A DNA stretch of 64,000 nt from Amoebophrya sp. A120 (Eukaryota; Sar; Dinophyceae; Syndiniales; Amoebophryaceae). Position 1 is the stretch's first letter. The number at the start of each line of letters is the position of its first letter. Under the pieces are notes generated by a model. It worked only from the letters and a program-made list of their open reading frames with translations. It searched no databases and was not told the origin of the DNA. Shown here piece by piece: positions 23,237-32,248 of this stretch. The DNA lies in the NCBI GenBank assembly GCA_905178155.1, contig CAJINV010000024.1, positions 414,715 through 478,714 on the forward strand, in the 5' to 3' direction. Both the position numbers and the translations under genes were made by a program.

Positions 23237-23295
23237 ATCCTCGAGTACAACTCTTGGCTTTTGGTGGTGGCCTGCGTAGTATAGGGGAACTCTCC

Positions 23296-23515
23296 GTTGC
23301 AAAACAACACTTCTGGCATGCAAGTTTTCGAGGACCTCGGCCTCGCAACCCAATTCCGCAACGCGATGCAGGAGTCTGGGTTCACCAGTTACACTGCGAA
23401 ACATCCTCTCTTGGTCAATAACCAGATGCAACTTCCGTTTACCTGGGACAACATGGTGGGTTCACTGCGCGATGTGGTCGCCGTGAGATGGGGTGATGTG
23501 AAAGGCATCTGGTGA
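23296..23515 (+). pseudogene. 3' exon fragment of the lineage-specific paralog family
   Basis: Homology starts at about 23296 (GTTGCAAAACAACAC) and runs to the stop at 23515. The reading frame contains FEDLGLATQFRNAMQ and ends DVKGIW. It is almost identical to the 48704-49066 exon (TAKHP for TEKHP, LPFTW for HPFTW). The rest of the gene is missing on the left. Confidence 0.75.
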
Positions 23516-24439
23516 CCAAAAATCCTGCTAGCGAGACACGACGGTACGATATTGATCATAAGGACGTTTTCTGTTTCAGCTGCTGATTCCTCTTGCGGCG
23601 CATGGTGCTGTTTTTGAAACAGCCGGCCGTGCCGCTGCGGCTAATGATCTAGAGCTTCTGTATCTGTTGGCCAACAGGAGTTTACTAGTGCTTCGATGGA
23701 TAGTTCCAGTTCGAGTTTGGTCACTGGATAGGTCGATTTTGATGTTGCTTGCCTTGAATTTGATGTTCTGCACATCGCTATCTCGGTTGACTCAAAAAGT
23801 CTCGGTTTTATTTTCTCCGTGTGCTTAGGCTTAAATGAAGTGAGAGAGTTCGTCTTCAAATCGCTTTCGTCACGAACCGGTCGCACTCGTCTTTGCAAAT
23901 CGCACCCAATTTCAAATTGTTATACAGCTTATCTGAAATCGACACGAATTGCAAATGGTAATAGAGCTGCATTAAGTATTCCTCATGTTTTTCTCATTGT
24001 GTGATGCTGATGTGAGAGTCGAGCTTCACTTGTTTCGTCAAAATTCGTATATATTCCCTTTCCACGAATGGTCAAAATGGCCTTCATATATCAAATCGCT
24101 TCTGTCGTGTTTTTTTCTATGCCGAATGATAAAGTTGACCAATCAAAAAAGGACTTTTGCAGGTTTTTTTGTGCGAATTAGTTTGACACTGTGTCGAACC
24201 TGAACCAGCCTACCAGGTCACCACCCTCTTGTTAGACGCGGGTAGTTTGTTAGGTTGAGTTAATCTCTCCTCCTCAAAGAATACGGTAGAAAGAAGAAAG
24301 CGCGTTGCTGTGAAAATATTTTTTTAAGGATCGCATCATCTTCTAAAGTAAGCCGAAGCTTGGAGTTCCCTCCCAAAGCTGACCTCGCAACTTTCTCTAC
24401 CTTTTTATCTTGTAATCTGAAAGCGAACCGCAACCGATT
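23516..24439 (+). repeat. Duplicated 3' flank of the paralog family, copy 1
   Basis: About 0.9 kb of non-coding sequence, beginning CCTGCTAGCGAGACA, recurs at 49067-49900, 52822-53700 and 56632-57512. It joins the paralog family to the next gene downstream each time. Confidence 0.8.
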
Positions 24440-25300
24440 ATGTCGCTGTTTTCGGACTGCCTTTATTCACTGCAAAAATGTCTGGGTCGGGAAGAGTCGG
24501 GACTTGTAATGCTGTCTGCGGATTCTAAAAATATCTGTGTTGGATGAACAGCAAGAAGAGTCCAGTTCTTGGCACGCGGAGGTGCGTTTCTCATGCGTGA
24601 TCAGCATCGTGAACTCTCAAAAAAACTGTGATGCTAGGAGCTGCATCACTGACCTCATGGGTTATGCAAAATGTGCATGACAAACTCCGACTCTTCCAGC
24701 AGACCCAGACATATTTGTATTTGATAGCCTTAAGGCGCTGCACCGCGGGAATGAGGAGGACCTGCTGGTCGAGGAGATTGTGGAACAGGAAAACACCGGC
24801 AAAAAGAAGTATGGGAGTGTCAGAGCCGAAAGCGACAAAATCGAAACACTTGCGACGCACAAAATCGACGCCAGTGAAGCCCAGAGCTTCTCTTGCAGTC
24901 GGCGCATGACAAATTTTCCCCGGCCTGGAAGCGAATCTGTCATGCAGTTTAGGGCAATAGAGCTGCTCTCTGTCATGCTAGCCAGCAGCCCAACACTTAA
25001 CCCTCACCAGGACTACAATCCGCCTTCCTTGCATCCCCTGCACCAGAGTCGCTTTTTGCGTGGCATTTTGTGCATTACATTTCATTTTGATTTTGTCGAT
25101 TTCGATCCTGACATTTCCATAAGAAGGGAACGGAATACCCGAATGCGGGGTCCAGCAAGGATACCTGCGTCCCGTTTTCCCTTATCCATTGCAAATATGT
25201 ATGGGTCTGGAGCAACACAAGACTTGCAAAATAAATGCTGGCGCTGGACCCACATACGACCCCCAAACCTTGTACATGCGCGTTGCGGAATATTTTCAAA
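24440..25300 (+). pseudogene. 5' part of a duplicated gene (copy of 57513 gene), cut at the junction motif
   Basis: ATG at 24440. Removing the introner 24464-24726 gives MSLFSDCLKALHRGNEED, then a Lys/Glu-rich segment with HKIDASEAQSFSC. A further conserved stretch, DFVDFDPD followed by IRRERN, matches the 58.2-kb copy. Homology to that copy stops at about 25300, immediately before the junction motif, and no later exons follow, so this copy is 3'-truncated. Confidence 0.6.
24464..24726. mobile_element. Introner, family I, perfect target repeat GCCTT
   Basis: 5' TATTCACTGCAAAAATGTCT; 3' CAGACATATTTGTATTTGATA. GCCTT on both sides (24459-24463, 24727-24731). Its copy at 57537 has the same flanks. 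Confidence 0.9.
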
Positions 25301-25305
25301 TATGT
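25188..25305. mobile_element. 5' half of a family I introner, truncated
   Basis: Starts TATCCATTGCAAATATG with GGGTCTGG. The matching 3' half, present at 58263-58565, is missing because the segment breaks at the junction motif. Confidence 0.55.
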
Positions 25306-25325
25306 GTGCAAATGTCGACAACGAC
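25306..25325 (+). repeat. Junction motif, copy 8 (right end of the 23.3-25.3 kb duplication)
   Basis: Followed by ATCGTCGAGTACAACTC. Homology with 58.38 kb stops exactly here. Confidence 0.75.
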
Positions 25326-26254
25326 ATCGTCGAGTACAACTCGAAATAGAAGTATCGTTTATGAAAGAGTAAGGGTTGTAACAGGGACTTACAGTGCCAG
25401 CTTTAAAACAAAATTGCGCAGTACCTCTGTTGGCACCGCCTGCTACCCGCGCTGCACCCCTGTATTCCCACCTGGCGCACCTAGTTGTAGCTCGTCGTTC
25501 TCTCTGGGGACGCCGAAAGCCACAAACTTTTGTTGCAGCAAGCACCACCAGTGTTGCGCCAATTTTCTAGCAAAGCGAGAAAATACAGCTATAATCATTT
25601 AGCCGAGTCTTATCATAATTGTTTAGATTTATGGTCGTCACCAAAAGAGCCTCCCTATGTACTTTAGTCTTGATGTCCGTGTACTTGATGTAATAGTTCA
25701 AGAACAAATGGATTGAGGTGACCGGCAGCCGCAGCAGCAAGACCCCCTAGTGCCGACGTTACGTCTCTTTTGCCGTGCGACCGCCCTGCAATCGCCCATT
25801 GAGCCACAGCTTTTTCAACGAACCACGTGCGCTCATCCAAGAGGACATCTTCCAAGTCGTGTACTTACTCTCACCGACTCGACCTCGAGGCAATATCGAA
25901 TTCAAATGTGTCTGGATCTGGAAAGTAGTCTTGTAATGTTGCTGGGAGTACCTGGACCGCGGAGTGGCTGCTCGTACAGCATGACAGCATGACATCGTGT
26001 TTTCCCTCTTCCAGAGTTCTTGCCAAGCGAGTCAGGATTCGTGCAGTTTAGCACTTTGCGCGTTTACAATCAACGTCGTTGTCCAGCACGATAAATAAAA
26101 AGCCGGCCACTCGCATTCATGCAACCGATCGTGTTGACTTTCAAATCTTGCAGCAAAATATCCAGCCCCAGACACGTTTTGTGCAATGTATGCATACGAA
26201 AATAACTAGCATTTACTTCGCGTGAACACCGTTGTAAGCGTCGACGAACAGAAC
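25326..26254. other. Intergenic, one probable introner, no joined gene
   Basis: Short frames near 25360-25600 and 25750-25890 are not recognisable. It includes the 25894 element and the 5' flank of the 26255 gene. Confidence 0.45.
25894..26190. mobile_element. Probable family I introner outside a joined gene
   Basis: 5' TATCGAATTCAAATGTGTCT with GGATCTGG; 3' CCAGCCCCAGACACG and TGCAATGTA. The flanking repeat is not clear. Confidence 0.5.
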
Positions 26255-29200
26255 ATGAAGCGGAATTCCACCGCGAAGGCCTCTGCACCACCCGGCGCAA
26301 CCTCGGCTACCGGCAGGAGCACTTCATCAACACGGCAGATTCGCAATGCGGCAGGCATTGAGAAGCAGATCGCGTTTGATCCCGAAAAAGTCACAAAGCT
26401 GCGGTGAGAAAAATGTTGGGGCAAAAGATACACATGTGCTGGAAAAAATTTACCCATACGCAGTTCATGCGCATTACAATCACATTGGAATTGACTATCG
26501 CCGGTCGTGCAAAATGAAAATATATAATGTAAAATGCAGGGCACTCCATGGATTTTGTAAATACTAGGTGCATGAGCTTTCGACGTTGTTCTATTGCCTC
26601 AAAATTTTGTTTCCCAGCATACATAATCAAGGACCTCTACAGCTGGACCATGCTTGACAGCTTCTTTGACGGGGATCAGTTAGTTCCGCCACCGAATCGC
26701 GTCAAGTGGCTGGTGGTCAAGCACGAGGCGGCAGCAGAAAAGGCAACCGAGGTAAGTACTAAGACGAAGAGCTTTGTCTTTGACATGCTGCCTGGTATTC
26801 TGTGTACTTAAAAACGGCCCCACCCCCCCAGAGTCAAGATCGTAATTCTGCAACACAAACCGCCAAGTTTTAGGAATCGCGCATGACAAGTTTCTCATTC
26901 TCTTCGCACTGTAGTGTTGATTAGCGAGGGCAGCCGCATCACAAAGACGCGCGGTTATCATCTTTACAGCATCGCAAAATCCAGAATACGACTAAAACTT
27001 GGAATTCCTTTCGTGGGGATGCGCGTTGCAAATCTTTCTGTCACTGCAAATCTGTGTGACAACTTTGGGATTTTTACTCAGGATACGTGGCACTTTCTAT
27101 ATTTTTTTTCATATCGCAGTCCCAGTCGCCTATTGATAAGAAAGACGAAAAGAGCGGCATACTTACACAGTTTTTTGATCCGTTTTGCACACTCAAATTG
27201 GATTTCAAAATTTCTTAACACAGGCCAGCGCAGACAATCAAGACTTCGATGAGAACGAGCAAAGCGAGTCCCTTTCCGAGCGTCTTCTCATGGAGGATGT
27301 GGTCGCGCAGCCATCATTCGGCGCGGACGGTGAACCCCGGCTTGCGGATATCAATCGAAAATAATTCTGGGTCTGGAAGAGTGCAGATATTTGTGTTTGT
27401 CATGCCGTTTTTGCATATCACTATCACAGGAAATCAGGCATGAAAGGCCTCAAATGACGGGTTTGCAGAACGCTGCGCAATGCCTAATTCGCATTACAAA
27501 TCCACTCTTTCAATGGCAGGAAAAAGTGTGCAACTGCTGCTGGCCATGCATGACAATTTCTTACGTAGGCTGGTGGAATGCGCATGACAAATGTAGTGCA
27601 CTTTTCCAGGAGGCTCGGACAGACTTGCAATGCATAGTGGATGACGAAGAGCTAATTGATTGGGACGACCAGAACGTGGCCTACCAGTTTATGCAAAAAA
27701 AGCGTTACAGTCACACGACGTTGCGTCGCAAAAAAAGGATGCAAAACAAACAACGTTTGTCATGCGCAGAATGCTTGCGAGCCTCTCGCTTCATGTGTGT
27801 TGTGCCTCACATATCTCTGCATTGCAATTTTCTCTGTCATGCGAGTCAAGTTTGTGATGCTGAATTCACTACAAATGCCTAAGGCTAACTGTCACACTTT
27901 TTTTCCTTTGATGCAGTTCATCGTCACTACACTACACCTATCCTCTGCAAATATGATAGTTTTAGGGACGTGTTGGAAACTGCGTGTCTGTCATGCAAGT
28001 TGGAGGAAAAACCAAAACGTCGTCTTAGAATTGCATACTAATATTTCCATCAAATCCAGCATGACAAACTGCCTAGCTTGTCGCAATTGTGCCTAGAAGC
28101 ATCATGACGGACATAAAAGTTTCTCTGGCATTGCCAACCTTACCCTGCATACGCCGAGCCTGTCATCGTGATGCCGCAGCATGAAGAATTCGTTACCAGT
28201 GTTGATGAAGGAACCTTGCTGGATCGCGCTTTCGAGGCCCTGACACTGGACGACGCCCGCTCCTTTGTCTTCGACGAGATCTACATGTGCAAAAGCGTAG
28301 ACGGCGAAAAGGTGTTTGATAGAATGTTGAAGAAGGTGCCCCCACGGTGGAAAGAGCACCGGGTTTATTCGTTGCGGGATATTGTAATGGGCGACCCGGT
28401 AGCGGTGTATTTCCCCGTGTGGACGAAGGTAGCACACAAGTATTTGTCCGATCGCGGGCCTGAAGAAAATAATCCTCGCATCCCGATAAACCGCAACTGT
28501 TGTTACGCAGTTTTGGAGCTTCCCGACAAAGAAGTCGAAAAACACGTGCGCGGGTCGGGGGGCATCGCGTTCACCGAGGCACACCGGAAAGAGTACGCAA
28601 GGACCATCATGCAGCACCTTTGGCGTGGACGCGTATTTTTTCCGGACGAGCTTGTGCGGAAAGCAATGTGCTGGGCAGACTACAAAGTGGAGGACGCAGT
28701 GACAGACCTGTGCGAAGCTGCTGCAAATTTCGTATCCAATGCAAATTTGTCTGGGTCCACCTCTGGAAAGATGCGGACGATTTATCGTGGGGGCCGTTGC
28801 TTGCCAGAGGCCTCTCTGTCTCCTACGGCATCACCGCATGACAAACTCTCTTCTATCACGGCAAAAGAGTGATCACTTTTGCCATTCACGCATGACACAT
28901 CTCACTGCTCTTCAAATTTTGCATCACAAATCCAGACCCAGACACATTCGCAATGCATCACTTGAAGGTAGCAGCGAGGAAGCGAACGGCGAGGACGAGC
29001 AGCAGTATGCATTGCAAATACGTCTGGGTCTGGGAACGTGTGATGCTGCGTAGCGACTCATGAGGACGCCACAAGTGACGGCTCAGCATGACAAGTTTTT
29101 GAGTTACTATGTGTTGCCTATTCATCAGGAGCATGACAAACTGCGTTTTCGCCAGGCAAACCATGGGGACTATTCGTGTTGGATAAAAACGCGCATGACA

Positions 29201-30092
29201 ACAGAGCTAAGCGTCCAAGTGTATGTTAGCTGAGCATGACAAACTTGCATTCGTCCTCCAGATTCAGACATATTTGCATTTGATAAGCAGCCCGAACGGG
29301 CAAAAGTGCGGAAAGTGCTGGCGGTATCAAATGCAGAAATGTCTGGGTCTGGAAGATTGCCAGGTTTGTGATGCATATTTTGCATAACTGATAATGCCTG
29401 TAAGTAATGCATGACCTAGCAGCGCAGATTTTTAAAGGGCCTTCTGATGCGTATTCCGCATGAGAAATGCGCACTCCGCGTAGCACAAACTGAACTCCTC
29501 TTGCTGGGCATGCAATGCAGATTTTTTTGGAATCCAAATTTAGCATTACAAATTCCAACCCTCCAGACCCAGACCTTTTTGCAGTTCATAGGCGGAGTGT
29601 TTGAGTAACGCAAACCCCGAACACTTTTGTCGAGCCCTGGTGTCCTCCTCAAGCCCGATGGAAGACGTGGGAATGCTAGCCGCGACAGTTGTAGGAGATA
29701 TGGGGCAATCTACACTAGAAGGACAACAGACCTGGACGCCGCTTTCGCAGCTATCCGACCTCGACAAGCTAAATCTCTTGCAAAACCGCATTGAAGCATT
29801 AGCAACTCGCGTCGCCGGACCATGGGCATGGGCAACCCGATGGGATTTTCTGCTGACCGCGTGCCGCGATCTAGGAGTCCAGACCAGCGGCGATATGTCC
29901 TCGCGGCGAAACGAGATGCAGACTCTGGCAGGCCTGCAGGAGAAAGATTTTCCGAAGGTCATGGAAATGCTCGGGGTTGGTCGGTTCCTGAAGGACACGC
30001 TCGGAGAGGATTCAGCGGAGTTGCAGACGATGGTGGAGTTCCTGAAAGACTGCGAGTGGCGGAAGTGGCCGGAAGTGGTAAATCTTGAATAG
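26255..30092 (+). CDS. Lineage-specific family protein, paralog 1 (unknown function)
   Basis: Exons: 26255-~26403, ~26617-26751, 27224-27348, 27642-~27745, 27917-27938, 28157-28732, 28965-29005, 29291-29324 and 29596-30092 (stop TAG). A canonical GTAAGT...CAG intron is 26752-27223; the other well-defined introns are introners, and removing each with one 5-mer keeps the frame. The first intron is phase-inconsistent by a base. Homology to the 50-kb and 54-kb genes supports the model: DLYSWTMLDSFFDGDQLVPP aligns with DLCSWSIIEKLFDEDQ + LLPP, NRVKWLV with HRIKWFV, and LELPDKEVEKHVRGSGGIAF with LDLPLSEWRKHARASGGKAF. No known domain; shape suggests a helical cytosolic protein. The 27745-27917 junction is not resolved. 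Confidence 0.6.
26752..27223 (+). other. Canonical GT-AG intron containing a nested introner
   Basis: GTAAGT at 26752 and ACACAG at 27223 join Glu to ASADNQDFDENEQ in phase 0. Reading through or removing only the inner element gives a stop, so the outer intron must be spliced. Confidence 0.65.
26796..27085. mobile_element. Introner family III (C-rich ends), nested in an intron
   Basis: 5' TATTCTGTGTACTTAAAAAC then GGCCCCACC; 3' GGGATTTTTACTCAGGATA. Flanks CCTGG and CGTGG, one mismatch. Confidence 0.75.
27349..27636. mobile_element. Introner, family I
   Basis: 5' TATCAATCGAAAATAATTCT with GGGTCTGGAAG; 3' CAGACTTGCAATGCATA. Flanks GCGGA and GTGGA, one mismatch. Removal joins RLADDEELIDWDD in frame. 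Confidence 0.8.
27939..28151. mobile_element. Introner, diverged
   Basis: 5' TATCCTCTGCAAATATG; 3' TTACCCTGCATA. Flanks ACACC and CGCCG agree at only two of five positions, but removal keeps the frame into the 28157 exon. Confidence 0.5.
28733..28959. mobile_element. Introner, family I
   Basis: 5' TATCCAATGCAAATTTGTCT; 3' CCAGACCCAGACACATTCG and CAATGCATC (ATC instead of ATA). Flanks TTTCG and ACTTG. Frame restored as AANFEGSSEEANG. Confidence 0.7.
29006..29285. mobile_element. Introner, family I, perfect target repeat AGCAG
   Basis: 5' TATGCATTGCAAATACGTCT with GGGTCTGGG; 3' CAGACATATTTGCATTTGATA. AGCAG on both sides (29001-29005, 29286-29290). Confidence 0.9.
29325..29590. mobile_element. 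Introner, family I, perfect target repeat GGCGG
   Basis: 5' TATCAAATGCAGAAATGTCT; 3' GACCTTTTTGCAGTTCATA. GGCGG on both sides (29320-29324, 29591-29595). Only a 34-nt exon separates it from the preceding introner. Confidence 0.9.
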
Positions 30093-32248
30093 ATTTAACT
30101 GGACAGCAAGATGCAGAGTTGGTACGTGGACGAAGGGGATTTGGGGATTTTGTCTCTTCGAGGTATAGAATTGCAGGAGTTTTCCCCTCCTTCATCGAGT
30201 GGAATTGAATTTTACAGATCTCGCATGTACTATGTGGTCGGAAGAAAAATATAGAAAGGTGCTGCGACAAGTAAATAAGTACGTCCACTGCACAAACCCA
30301 CCGCTACTTAGAAGAAGGAAATAAGTCAGCGAGTAACTCAGAACCTGCACGCTAGGACATCCTAGCACAACGAGTGGTTAGGGCCAAAGAGCACACAGTA
30401 TATTCCCTTTTAACTTTAAGCCTAAGTGCAGTTTTGAACTCTGTGGAATATGATGTACTTCTGGTGAATTACCTTGCCATCGTTTCCTGCCGGTGCCTGT
30501 TTTGTTGTAGAAAGTGGCCGTACTGCTACTGGGCGCATTTGTCTGGAGTGTGTTCCTCGGATATCTGCCGAGATAGAGAGAGCGAAAAACAAAAAGCAAA
30601 CCGAATCCGTTCCGTTACGTGCCTATCAATCTAATATCAGCACGATCCAAAATGCCCTCAATCTAATATCAGGCCCTTTTTCATCTCGCTCTTCACGATC
30701 CAAAATGCCCTTAGCAAGCGAATACGTTGGACATATTAGACCGCGTCTCCATACGGCAAGTGCGCGTTGATCTCATCATGTTTTGACGCCACTTTTCGGC
30801 TAGGATCCTTCGACGAAAAAAGTAAATAAGTTGCGCCCGGTCTGTGCTCCCGAAGGTATCATGACAATCCCGTTATAGACAACCATATGTGACCGTGACA
30901 TTTCTTGTGAGAGGAAAACTTCTGTTCTTTCTTTTTGTGTGCCATTACATGTTGATCGAGCCTACCTCGTAATCCGCAACATAACCGAGAGCGAAAGCGG
31001 TGTCAGTGCAACGCAGACCATTGTCCGTCGGCTTTTTTGCTTTCGCCATTCTTCGAGAACTATCGCTTCGACGTTTTTTCGCTTTGGCTTTCGAATCGAA
31101 GTAGCGAGAAGCCCTTCCTTCCATTTCTTCATCATCGTTGACAGATTCTCCATAATCAACAAAACACCAACAGTGAAGCTTTTTTTCCAGGTGGGGAAAA
31201 ATCTACGAAAAAGAATTCACATCTTGAAGAACAGTAAATGTACCAAAACTTAAAATTACAACTTTTCAAAATTACAACCGGTAAGAAATAAACGGAAAAT
31301 TTACAATTTATACCCAGAGAACTACAAGCTAAAGCTTTTGCTTCTGATCGCTTAACAAGCTTTTGTAAGTACTGTTTGCGAAACGAAATATAGCACGCAA
31401 AGCCCTCGTCGTGTCCCCATGCACATTGATTGAAAATACAGCTCCACGTCCACTTGCATCCGTGGAAGATACCTAAAAATATTGTGATTGTATTCAAACT
31501 TCCCTTTAGCATTTTACCTTTGGACTTACAATACTATACGCTTCCCAGTGAGATTCCAAGTAGTTTAACTTATAACTTTTTCAAAAAGGCAACACATATT
31601 TGGTCCAGCAGCTCCTGAGCGGCTTTCACGACTGCCTGCAGCCTTACTCGTAACGGAGAAATCCGCACAAATTCTGGCTGTACTTGGCACAGCTCGCAAG
31701 ACCTACGATTCCTTTTCCGCGTTCGCGTGCAATCAGCCTTTTCCGCGTTCGCGAGTGCCACACGTTAGTTTTTTTTTCTGTCTCCCCAGAAACAGAAAGA
31801 ATACGCGACGAATAAGCTCATTAACAGCACGACAGCTGCAGCTGCTCGGGTACTTAAGTATCGTAGTCACTTCGTTATCACCGATTCAGGCACCGCTGCG
31901 AAGCGTCCTGTTTATAATCTTACAAAAATTTTTCAACGACAAGCACTAAAAAACTTTCAAAACGCCATGATGGATAGCAAGCTATAAACTATCGAAGCAG
32001 ATTTCACTGTACAGACAGTATCGGGAAGCCCATAAATCAACTCGATTTCAAACCAACCGTCGCAGGAGGTGTCAAGTGGCTTTCTGTTGCCCAAAGGTGC
32101 TTCCTGCTTCAACTGGTCGCAAAGCGAGGATAAGGGGACAGTGTTACGTCGTGTATTTTTATACATACGATTTGTACAGTGACTGATATTTATATCAACG
32201 CCGTATTAATTAGTGCTTGTTTCAGCAAGCAAGGACGAAAAGATCAAG
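30093..32248. other. Intergenic, no gene or introner seen
   Basis: No frame above about 120 codons, no TTTGTSATGC cluster. It includes the 30146 repeat copy just after the stop of the upstream gene, and the kinase gene's 5' flank. Confidence 0.5.
30146..30213 (+). repeat. Copy of the ~63-bp motif of array arm A
   Basis: TCTCTTCGAGGTATAG, then TTGCAGGAGTTTTC and GAATTGAATTT, lying 54 bp after the stop of the 26255-30092 gene. The only copy seen outside the array. Confidence 0.5.

Larger units (their letters stand above)
5293..23240 (+). repeat. Direct tandem array of three large units plus a partial fourth
   Basis: Units begin at GGATCATGCATAGC at 5293, 11322, 15893 and 21928, giving periods of 6,029, 4,571 and 6,035 bp. 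Units 1 and 3 are nearly identical end to end (offset 10,606-10,607). Unit 2 shares the left arm (to about 12899) and the right arm (from about 14222) but has a different middle. Unit 4 keeps only the left arm and breaks at about 23237. An assembly artefact is possible, but unit-specific differences in the left arms argue that separate units exist. Confidence 0.9.

Noticed and set aside
24780-25349. Single uninterrupted 189-codon frame
   Set aside because: The duplicate copy at 57.8-58.2 kb has a length difference of about four bases in the middle that breaks the frame, so the central part is probably intron rather than coding.
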